Below, piece by piece: positions 46,081 to 55,140 of a stretch of DNA of 64,000 nucleotides. Under the pieces are notes generated by a model. It saw only the letters and a program-made list of their open reading frames with translations, did not search any database and was not told the origin of the DNA. This stretch comes from Strongylocentrotus droebachiensis (taxonomy: Eukaryota > Echinodermata > Echinoidea > Camarodonta > Strongylocentrotidae): positions 248,001 through 312,000 of the forward strand of contig JAVYIG010001036.1 of assembly GCA_035222895.1 (NCBI GenBank), read 5' to 3'. The position numbers and the translations under genes were made by a program. Within the stretch, counting starts at the first letter, position 1, and each line of letters starts with the position of its first letter.

Positions 46081-48060
46081 TAAACATTATTATCATTATT
46101 ATTTTTGATGTTTGAAAAATATGAAACAGTGCATGGTATATTTGTTTACTGAAATCTTTCGTCTACTGAGGCTATAATACAGAAGCCACAGGGTTTGAGT
46201 GAGCGATGGGCTAACAAAATTAATGTACCGGGCTTCCCATTTTAATGTTCTTTATAATATTTTACATTTTGATTGACATGGCATGACCCTCGGATAGTCA
46301 CGCTATACATATCGTTTGAAGATGTACAATTATAAGTAATTTTCAGAAATCATTGAAGGCAGCAAAAATTAACCCACATACCCACACACCAACAATCCCT
46401 TCAACACTCTACACACGTTTCAACAGGATAAACACGTTCTCACACACAATAGGCCCTTAATAAGACATAATTAAGGCCTTGGAAATATTTGCTTTCGTCA
46501 TACGTAACATTGAGCATAACGAAACTGACACGTACGTTCTAAATGAAGTAAGTCATTTAAAATGAGTTATACAGAACGCCCTATATTTGTCTTGTAAATA
46601 ATGATCATATGGATGTATAGAGCGTCTAGTACTTAATATTATCTCTAAGCAATTTACAGATATTATTACCCCGCTCATATGATTCATTCACCCACAATGA
46701 GCACCATCTTCACTCCCTGGGGAGTATTCGTACCATATGCTCACTGTTAGGGCATATGACAACTACAGACATAAAGGCTTGTATCATCTTAACAGGTTCT
46801 CATGGGAATAGCATGGCAATTGTAGATTAATATCATGCTAAAGTACATTAGTATTGTGTTTTAAATGGCAACAGTATTCTATATTAATTATTAGCCTGAC
46901 AAAATTTGATACAACTATATAATCATTTGTCGCCTTTTCAGTATCCTTATGGAAGGTGATTCAAATAATAAACACACAGTTACGTCATAAAGGCCCTTCA
47001 TCGTTAATAAAGTAAATTGTAATAGCGTTCGGACTTGTAAGTATATATTGGAACTAGGGGCATAGAACAACCTCAAAACGGAACAAAGTCTACAGCATCT
47101 TTCGGGGCCTCCTCTCTTCAGAGAGACAATCATGAAAAGTGCTTGACTCGGAGTGAAATATGAGATACTTGGCTTTCATGTGCTGTTCAATTCAATAGAT
47201 GACGTAAGCAAAGATGTTCAGTCATTAATTATAATTAGGACATTTCCTAGCGTACAGATAAACATGCACATGGATTTTTTTAAAAGTATGTTAATTTAGA
47301 GACAACAACAAAAGCATTGGTGTATATTTATGTAGATACAATAGATTTGTTTACATAGAATGAAAGTATAGGCACATGGCTTAAAAGGTAGAAACCCGAT
47401 TATGACAAATCCCAAACGGCCAATTTGTCAAATCCCCATTTATTTCACCCTAAAATGATGAAGTACGTACTCTCAAGTGACTAATTAGCACTCTGACCTA
47501 ATCATCGCCCCAATAATCTTCTCTGATTATTCGAATTATCGGTAGACTGCATGGAAAGGTCTGTCAGTTAGTCTCTCTTTAAATATGAAATCAGCCAATT
47601 AAGAAACCATGATATCATGCATGGTCAGGATGACAATTCATCAAGGCGAAGAAAAGTCAATAAAGGGGAAGCGAAGCGAAATGAAGTTTGTTTTAATGAG
47701 CGCAGGGGGGGGGGGGATGTCAGGAACACATCAGTGAAAGTTTAGGGAGGATTCGATAGAGACTAAGACATTTTCATTATAATGCTTCTCTCCACCCGGG
47801 TGTTAAACGGCTACCCGTTAAGACCGAGATGCCATATTGGGGATGGGTATCCTAGCACATGTACGCTTGTAAAATCGTCACCAGGCTAGAATGCGACAGT
47901 TGCTCAATGGTGAATTGTCTACGCTATAAACCGAATTTATAACTTCAACCCGACCCCTAATTTTAAGCTTTATCCTAACTCCAGATACCAGCAAAGGCTA
48001 TCAAGTGGAGGGGTAAAGGAGACTGCCAGTGCAAAATCGTAATATAATCCAATAACGAGG
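46081..48060. other. Non-coding stretch, no gene supported
   Basis: Contains a possible repeat with TCTAAGCAATTTACAG and ACAATGAGCACCATCTTCAC (about 46610-46745) and a 13-base G run at about 47706-47716. No coding evidence. Confidence 0.45.
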
Positions 48061-48158
48061 GTTACTACTACTACTACTACTACTACTACTGCTACCATTA
48101 CTACTACTAATACTACTACTTCCACTACTACTACTACTACTTCTTCTTCTACTACTAC
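48061..48158. repeat. (ACT)n microsatellite, left half
   Basis: ACT triplets with TTC interruptions. The repeat resumes at 48632-48712 after the poly-G element, so the element split one microsatellite. Confidence 0.93.
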
Positions 48159-48631
48159 CAGTGGCGTACGCAGGATTTTTTCAAGGGGGGGGGGGGGGGT
48201 TAAAATCGGGCTTGCTCCCGAAAATTTGAAAATCGCGCCGGCCGAAAAGTCGCTCAGTGGAGGGTGGGGGGGGGGGGGGGGGGGGGGGGGGGGGTAAGCG
48301 GACACTTTTTTTTTTTTTTTTTTTTTTGAGTCTCAAAAAAATCGCAACGACTCAGCTAGCCGCTGAATAAGCGGGGGGGGGGGGGGGGGGGGGGGGGGAG
48401 GTAAGAGGACAATTTTTTTTTTTTTTTGGTCTCGAAATTTAAAAATTTGACATTTTGTTCCGTTGGGGGGGGGGGTCACCTTTTTTTAGGTCAGCCATTG
48501 GCTTAAATTTTTTTTTTATTTTTTTATTAACAAAATCAAAAGGGGGGGTATTTTTTTTTACAAAAACACATACACAAAATAACTCAAGGGAGGGTTTAAC
48601 CCCACCCCCCCCCCCCCTGCGTACGCGCCTG
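48159..48631 (+). mobile_element. Poly-G/poly-T element inserted in an ACT microsatellite
   Basis: Inverted ends CAGTGGCGTACGCAGG (48159-48174) and CCTGCGTACGCGCCTG (48616-48631) match at 14 of 16 positions. ACTAC on both sides is a possible duplication, though ambiguous within the microsatellite. The 473-bp interior holds runs of 29 G (48266-48294), 22 T (48306-48327), 26 G (48373-48398), about 16 T and further G and C runs. A unit of G-run, GTAAG.GGACA, T-run, GTCTC is repeated. Non-coding. The ends resemble the isolated GGCGGATCCAGG and TGGATACGCC motifs elsewhere in the window. Confidence 0.75.
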
Positions 48632-48715
48632 ACTACTACGACTACTTATACTACTACCAATGCTACTACTCCTACTACTCATCATACTACTTCTACTAAT
48701 AATAAATGATGATAC
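48632..48715. repeat. (ACT)n microsatellite, right half
   Basis: ACTACG/ACTACT triplets, decayed, continuing the tract at 48061. Confidence 0.85.
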
Positions 48716-48722
48716 TAATTGT

Positions 48723-48932
48723 TTAACCCAGGGTAGCCTCATTACTATCAATGCTGTTGTTTCTGAGGGCCCCGCATTTATTATTGATAGCCAGGTATCT
48801 ATCCGTACCTTGATGGAGAGTTGCAAATATGGATTAATGTCTTGCCAAGGGGTTAGTGTCAGGCTGGGATTCGAACACTCAACCCTTGGATTGCGAGTGA
48901 AGTGAATTAACCACTATACCACGTTGGTAATC
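48723..48932 (-). mobile_element. tRNA-derived SINE, near full length, minus strand
   Basis: On minus: A box TGGTATAGTGGTTA, B box GTTCGAATCCC, body CTTGGCAAGACATTAATCC, CAACTCTCCATCAAGGTAC and GGGGCCCTCAGAAACAACAG, and 3' end TGAGGCTACCCTGGGTTAAA. The 3' end matches those at 54000-54030 and 60958-61010, defining one family. Confidence 0.82.
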
Positions 48933-49834
48933 ATATTCACCGTAAAGCACTTTGATTGGTGACTTTTAAAATGGACAGGCGCTAAAGAAAAAAGTAATTT
49001 CACATTTATTTATATCGCGAATAGGGGTTAAAATTGCACACATACATCTGAAACACATTTGACGTACATGCGAGCATTGTATACCTCCTAGCAGGGAATG
49101 GTCACGTGATTCTGTCGACCATCTGTGAACGAAGCTAGGCAGGTAAATATTAATCAGACATAAGCACTTGGGCGAGGAGAGCAGCAAAGAATTATGAAAT
49201 GGAACGAATCGCTTGAAACGTTCTCGCCACGGTGACATATTTATGCATTTATACGTGACTAATCGTGGAAATTCATGCCATCTTCAAAATAAGCTCGAGA
49301 GCAGCGCTCGCTGATGCCGCTCTTTATAATATATTAGGCGTATGACAAGGTCGTATAGAATCACGTGACAAAGTAACTGAAAGCCTAACTCGGAGGTCTA
49401 GTAAATTATCACCACGTATGCCGATGTGGAGTGAATTCCATAGAGTCAAAATCACTACACATTTCTTTGGATTTGTAGGACCCTAAACACTTTGGTCATA
49501 ACACAATCGCAAATACTTTTTGGAACAATTACTCAATATCATCATTGTTATTATCACTCATAACAAAAATATCAACACCTTATGGTAAATTTCCAAAATC
49601 ATGCTCGGATCGCATAATACTTGATCATAGTTTATGCACATTTCTAAGCTACTGAAAATACCTGAGGTTGATTTTTCGAAAGTCTGAGTGATAACATGGA
49701 CAGTGTTGCAGGAACATTTGGTCCACAGTTTTAACTTATGATTACTCGAGTTATGTGGAACCTGACAGCATTAGAACAGCAATTCCTTTTCATGAGTCAA
49801 TGGTAGGCCTTCTACGATATTCCTCACATAGGAG
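48933..49834. other. Non-coding stretch, no gene seen
   Basis: A minus-strand 90-codon frame at 48966-49238 has no recognised family or splice context. Confidence 0.45.
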
Positions 49835-50150
49835 CTCAAATGTTAACACTTCGTCTGCCTTATTTGCTTCTCTGCACGGTCACTAGTTTGCCCCACTTGC
49901 ATTTATTCTAAGAAAAAGCGAGAACAGTAGGCACTAAATGAGGGAAGGATGGCTTGCGTGCAACATGTGCAGTGGCTTCTGAAAATAACCTATTTCCTGT
50001 CTTGCTTATCCCCTTGACAACCTCTTAAGATCTGAGTATAGATTAACCTTGCACTGGAAACAGTTGCTTCATCTCAATAGCCTTCGGTATATCTATCCCA
50101 TGGTAAATACAATGTGGCTCTGGGAGATTTTTAGTGTGGCATATAAAGAT
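49835..50150 (-). repeat. Interspersed repeat family R1, copy 4, inverted
   Basis: On minus: CAATCTTTATATGCCACAC, GCAACTGTTTCCAGTGC, GGTTGTCAAGGGGATAAGCA, GGAAATAGGTTATTTT, CCGTGCAGAGAAGCAAATAA and GACGAAGTGTTAACA. Same order as the copy at 8880-9225. Confidence 0.62.
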
Positions 50151-50205
50151 TGACGAGAAAGACTTTGCGTCTTTTCCCGGAACTCTATACCTTCTGTTTA
50201 TAAGG

Positions 50206-50600
50206 TTAAAGATAAACTTGAGTTCTGGTTTTAAAAAAATATGAAAAAAATTCTCACAGAATCAAACGAAATTTACACTGAATGTTCAAGAGTACAAATA
50301 AATGTCATTTGCCAAACGATTTTGGTAGAAAATGCATACTGGCTGAGTAATGAGCATAGGAAGATAAGAAAATCAAGGTTAGTAGCCCCAACACTTTTTG
50401 TGTAGTCCCATATACATCTTTCTGTGTACAGTGCTTGATACTTTACCAAGACTGGGTCAAATTTATTATGATTTTGATGACTCCAGAACCTTGCAGTACA
50501 CACCAATACTTACATGCTACATGATCAACTTTCTCTGATCCATTCCTCACATTTTCTTACACAATGCAATCGCATTACCAGAACTCAACTTAATCTTTAA
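50206..50600 (+). mobile_element. TIR element family R2, copy 1 (395 bp)
   Basis: Ends TTAAAGATAAACTTGAGTTC (left) and GAACTCAACTTAATCTTTAA (right) are inverted. It is closely similar along its length to 60067-60456, and part recurs inverted at 54880-55140. Shared internal words are TGAATGTTCAAGA, TCATTTGCCAAAC, TTTGTGTAGTCCCATA and CAGTACACACCAATACTT. Non-coding, MITE-like. Confidence 0.82.
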
Positions 50601-51190
50601 TTTCCCTGTAGTAAGCGCCACGCGTAAGCATCTAATGAAGATGTGAACATACCAGGGCAACGCATGAATAAGAAATCAAATGCGAACCGACCCTCATTAG
50701 CCTCTAGCGAAGATTGATACTAGAGTCTAGCGTTACCATTTGCAGCCGCTTTGGTAGCCAGTGCGCTGTTTTACATTAAGATTACGAGGGCAGGGCGAAT
50801 TTGCGGAATGTGATTCTCACACAATCCGGGAAATTGACGCTGAACATTCATAATATGAATGTGTCTACAGAGCATTTCGACAACCAATACATGTAAGCTG
50901 AATAATTGAAATTGATGATTATTCCTACATTGAGTATCATTATATAAGGCATGGACGAGACTTGAATGCAAAGACATACGCATTTATTTCGCATATACTT
51001 GTGGATGCTCAACCCTACTCAAGGCGCATACCCTTCACCTTGTATTGAGCCCGGCTGCTCTAGGCGCGTAAACCAATCAAGTTATACCTTATTATATTCC
51101 ACATACTAAGAATCTTGCTCTACGATTGGTCAAAAGTAAATCACGTGATGAAAGATAGATCGCCCATTATTGATGGGAGAAACAAAAAGT
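50601..51190. other. Non-coding stretch, no gene seen
   Basis: No recognised feature. Confidence 0.5.
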
Positions 51191-51191
51191 T

Positions 51192-51300
51192 CGTTGCCCT
51201 TTGTAGATAGTACTACTATCTACAAAGGGCAACGCACTTTCACCGAAGATAGAGGTACTATCTACAAAGGGCAACGCACTTTCACTGAAGATTATCCAAA
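51192..51300. repeat. Palindrome plus 42-bp direct repeat
   Basis: CGTTGCCCTTTGTAGATAGT at 51192 faces its reverse complement ending at 51234, with a 1-3-nt centre, so the hairpin is almost loopless. The right arm with its tail (ACTATCTACAAAGGGCAACG then CACTTTCAC.GAAGAT) is repeated 42 bp further on at 51257. Confidence 0.92.
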
Positions 51301-51502
51301 AGCGCACTAAAACAGGCGTAATTAAGCGCGCATTACCAATGAGCGCAATTAAAACAAACACATGCGCGCACCGTCCCCTCAAGGGGTTGGGTTAAACTAC
51401 TGTTTCACTTTTTTGGTGTGAATTTGGGCATGGTGTCTTTTATGTAGATGCATACACGTCCTTTTCTTTTTGTAGTTAAATTGTTTTAGATGTGGAATAT
51501 AA

Positions 51503-51670
51503 AGCAAATAATCACCTTTTGGTTTCAGGCGATGGCAAACTATCACTTCCTCGTCGATCAGAATGTATACGCTATCTTTCCTCAGCTTCGCTTCGGAAAG
51601 ATAGCTACATCCAGATCGCCTCGGAAGTGATAGTTCGTCCCATCACCTTCACCAACGGTAGTTATTTGCT
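51503..51670. mobile_element. Fully palindromic MITE (168 bp)
   Basis: Nested inverted pairs from outside inward: AGCAAATAA with TTATTTGCT, AACTATCACTTCC with GGAAGTGATAGTT, CGATC with GATCG, and GCTATCTTTCC with GGAAAGATAGC. The loop is about TCAGCTTCGCTTC. Nearly the whole element folds into one hairpin. Non-coding. Confidence 0.85.
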
Positions 51671-52162
51671 TACTATCATGTAACCATTTACTTCAACCTG
51701 GATGGAGAGTGGCCAAAGAAGATTGATGTGGCTGAGACTATTAAGGTATGTGATGATGTGATCCGGCGACATATCCACTAGACCACTATACATATAAACG
51801 TGTTGACAGAAAAGAAAAACAATATTCTTTGTTTTCTGACTGCTTATATTTCTACTACATTATCTCAATTTTTACCAGATTCCTATCTTATTTTTTAGTC
51901 CGTACACTATTTTATCATGTCTTCCTTGGTGGAAAAAAAGTTGACGCATAGAGAAGAAAAATTTACTCCAAGGGAATATTATCTACAATAGACGAGATTG
52001 AAGTCATCACATTCTCGGCACGTGAATCCATGCCAAGTATACTCTAGCCTAGTTTAAGAGATTATTTTCAATTTTCTCCGCGTTTAAGAAATGATTCAGA
52101 AAGTTCCGTTGCCAATCGATACTTGATGTACCTACGCATGCTCCGCGCGTCAATGAGGTATA
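51671..52162. other. Non-coding stretch, no gene seen
   Basis: No recognised feature. Confidence 0.5.
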
Positions 52163-52288
52163 TATACCCTCAGTCACATCAACACCAGACCGAAAATAGA
52201 CGGAGAAAAAACGGCGCATTATACACAATTCACACCAATCGGTTGATCTGGAATCGGTGTAGGCGGTTTGGTGGTGTGATTGCTGTAT
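52163..52288. mobile_element. MITE of the CTCAGTCACACCGCC family, copy 3
   Basis: Left ATACCCTCAGTCACATCAAC pairs with right GGTGGTGTGATTGCTGTAT. Interior carries CGGTTGATCTGGAATCGGTG-type words as in copy 4. Tail-to-head with copy 4. Confidence 0.72.
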
Positions 52289-52416
52289 CACACCTCAGTC
52301 ACACGGAAAAGACTAACAACAGACCGACAGAAACATATCGCAATGACCTTAATAGCCAACAATAACTCGTTTTGGAATCGGTTTGGAGTCGGTTCGGCGG
52401 TGTGGCTGAGGCATAA
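52287..52416. mobile_element. MITE of the CTCAGTCACACCGCC family, copy 4
   Basis: Left CACACCTCAGTCACACGG pairs with right CGGCGGTGTGGCTGAGGCAT. It starts within a few bases of the end of copy 3, forming a tandem pair. Confidence 0.75.
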
Positions 52417-53574
52417 GGCTCCTTTACTCAAGTTCGGTTGAGCGTGCGTATCTTGCGGGTTACATGTCAATTGGTCAATATTTGGATAGCACCTGCACCG
52501 GTTGTTATCCGAAATACATCTGTCAATTATCGTGCAATATGGATTGTGAATGGTTATGATAATACAGCGCACTGGATCGCATATATACAATACTAAGAGG
52601 GGGCACCGTTAAAGGTTTTTGTTTATGCAGCTGACCACTGGCGGAGTAATCGCATTTGAAAGAATACATATTATACCCTTAAAATAATGTAATTAACAAT
52701 TTTCATTTATAATAGGAAATGCTAGTTTGGAGATTTTTTAATTGGCAGAACTTCCCGAAAATCAACTCAATGGAAATCTCAATAACCTATTGCACATCCC
52801 ACATAAAGCAAGTTCATATTACGTAATACGCCTTTGTTATGTTCGCACACACTCCACAAAGTGATGGGCAGGGCTATACCAAATATTAACTTTAATATCG
52901 AAAAAAATGTGATAAAATTAGATGTATGAAAAATAAAGCTAGCCAACTAAAAACCATTTAAATTACACGTAAAATGTCCTTATTTAGATCATCATAGAAT
53001 GAAAATGCCTATAAATTACTAAAGATTCAACATTCAGTAAGATAAATTCATCGTTAAAGAAAATTGACCAACAAAGCAAAATACCTTGTCAAGATGTCTT
53101 CTCTTCTAATTTCCATGACGTCAATATACCTTGATGATTTGTTATCTCCGTTTCTTTTTTTAAAGATGAAACATAATAAACTTACTAATAAATACCCTTT
53201 TTCTTTACCCTCTTTCTTACATGCTCCTCTCCATAGATTAGTGGCCGCTTTCAGAAGATAATAACATCGTCATTATTATTTAATATCCCAATTAACGTCT
53301 CCAATAGGGACCTAACCTAAAGCACATAGTTAATTCAGTTGTGTCTTCCATCATACCTTGTCATACGGTGTTGATTTTACGTTGGACACGTTTCTCTTCA
53401 CATTATTGTGGGGAAAAGAAGGGGGTACTTATTTTGAAATTGCACTGACCTAGATTAATTGTGTTGTGTAACACAATCCAATTCGTCCTCTCTCTTGATA
53501 ACAAAATTCTGATGTATGGGTTTTAATCTGTCATATTCCTTCTGTCCTCTTTCTCCTTTGAATTTGATTTTGAT
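52417..53574. other. Non-coding stretch, no gene seen
   Basis: AT-rich, with nothing recognised. Confidence 0.5.
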
Positions 53575-53652
53575 TTTTTTTTATTTTTATTTAAAAAAAA
53601 AAATTATTATTATTATTACTTTTTTTTTTTTTTTTTTGGGGGGGGGGGGGTG
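53575..53652. repeat. T/A-rich simple sequence ending in poly-T and poly-G
   Basis: T and ATT words, about 19 T (53621-53639), then 12 G, T, GGGG. This T-run/G-run order resembles the interior of the element at 48159. Confidence 0.85.
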
Positions 53653-53749
53653 GGGTCTTATTTTCCTTCTACCGAAACACAATTAAATTATGATTTAAGA
53701 ATAAAACCTAGTCTGTATAAAAGAAAATATGTCAGTAATGATTCGTTGA

Positions 53750-54045
53750 GGAGGTGTGGTGGTCTAGTGGGTCATTCACTCGGACCTCAATATTACAACA
53801 GTCTAAAGACTGAATAATCCTGGATCAAGTGAGTTACAAGAGAGCTAGAATCCAAGGGTGAGGGTTCGAATCCTAGCCCGACACTACTGTCCTTTGGCAT
53901 GGTATTAATTTCTCATTTGCCCATTTCCGACAATTTGTAAAGTGTAAACGGAGATATGGAAATTGCTGGGGTACCAATTGCAGAACTTTCGAAAAGTACA
54001 ACATTGAGACTGACGATGCTTCCCTGGGGTAACAAAAATATTGTG
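53750..54045 (+). mobile_element. tRNA-derived SINE with an insertion between A and B boxes
   Basis: A box TGGTCTAGTGG (about 53757), B box GGTTCGAATCC (about 53862), body CCTTTGGCATGGTATTAAT, and 3' end CATTGAGACTGACGATGC plus TTCCCTGGGGTAAC. The boxes are about 100 bp apart instead of the tRNA-like 30-60, because about 60 bp (around CTCAATATTACAACAGTC) are added. This would weaken its polymerase III promoter. Confidence 0.75.
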
Positions 54046-54350
54046 ATGATTACCGGACTGGTGAATCATTGCCAATATCTCTACTTTTAGACACATTAGG
54101 GCGAGAGTCTGGATAAGACCATTTGATGACGTGAGTGATACCGAAAAGAATCATCAGTCAATGCTCATATCACAAGCTTGTTTTCTTTTGATAAAGAAAA
54201 TGGATTAATGTTAAATGTCGGGATATATTGCGCCATTGTCCCATTAGCTTTTTACCAAATGTCTATCGATAGTTACACTGTAGGAAATGTTTCTGGCCGT
54301 CCTTCAGAATAGTGATAACGAACCTGATTATTATTCTCATTGTTTTATAG

Positions 54351-54548
54351 TTTCTAAATATGGCGAGAATCTCAAACTCCGCAGACTCTACTGACATGGA
54401 GAGACTTAGCTTTGACCCGGCCCTCACTGATAACGCAACGGTTCAGCAGCGCCTCAATAACAACTCGCTACATGGACGCATGTTCTTTGAAGCCTGCAAG
54501 GAGCCGAAACTCGGCACTTTAACAGGCTGACGGTCGATAAAGTTGACG
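54351..54548 (+). pseudogene. Probable exon with an internal frame disruption
   Basis: Bounded by a good acceptor (pyrimidine-rich TTCTCATTGTTTTATAG ending at 54350) and a consensus donor (GACG then GTGAGT at 54549). Length is 198 nt, a multiple of three. From ATG 54360 the frame reads MARISNSADSTDMERLSFDP and on to FFEACKEPKLGTLTG, then stops at a TGA about 20 nt before the donor. In the last 30 nt another frame, HFNRLTVDKVD, is open through the donor, as if one base were missing near CTCGGCAC. It could be a terminal coding exon with its own stop, a decayed exon, or a real exon with a sequencing error. Coding-like composition stands out from the AT-rich surroundings. Family not recognised. 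Confidence 0.45.
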
Positions 54549-54879
54549 GTGAGTGCTGGCCCCTCTAGACACTACACTCCATCGCTAGAGTCCGCCGGGA
54601 ATCCCTCTCAAAAACACCGTCTTGCATGCAGATAATTATACACACGCACTCTTCACGCACACTCACAACTGCACACTGTAAACCCTGCCCTGTGTCATTA
54701 TATTTCCAGGTGCATCTCATTGTAAACAATCTGATAGTGGATGAAGTGCACGGCACAGGCACAGTCAAACGAGAGCATTATACTGATCCTGTATTACATT
54801 ACTGTTTACACTAGATATACACATTTATATCTGCAATGAATACCATTACAAGCATTTATCATGTTCACGCTGATAAACA

Positions 54880-55140
54880 CCATGCGTGATGGCCCAAGAA
54901 ATTTGATCACGTAGCATAAAATAATTGGTGTGTACTGCAAGGTCCTGGAGTCATCAAAGGAAAATAAATTTGGCCCAGTCTTGGTATTAAAAGTAATAAG
55001 CATGTACCCAGAAAGATTTATATGGGACTACACAAACATGTGGCATAAAAATCTGGCCTCATTATTAGCTGTTACTTGTCATATTTAGAATATTAAAGCA
55101 TTTGAAGAGCCATGCTCTTCAGGGAACATTTATTTTTTTC
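54880..55140 (-). mobile_element. TIR element family R2, copy 2, inverted and partial
   Basis: On minus it matches the interior of 50206-50600: TTTGTGTAGTCCCATATAAA, AAGACTGGGCCAAATTTATT, CAGTACACACCAATTATTT and GCTACGTGATCAAATTT. The inverted ends are not clear. It begins about 330 bp after the 54351-54548 exon. Confidence 0.7.
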
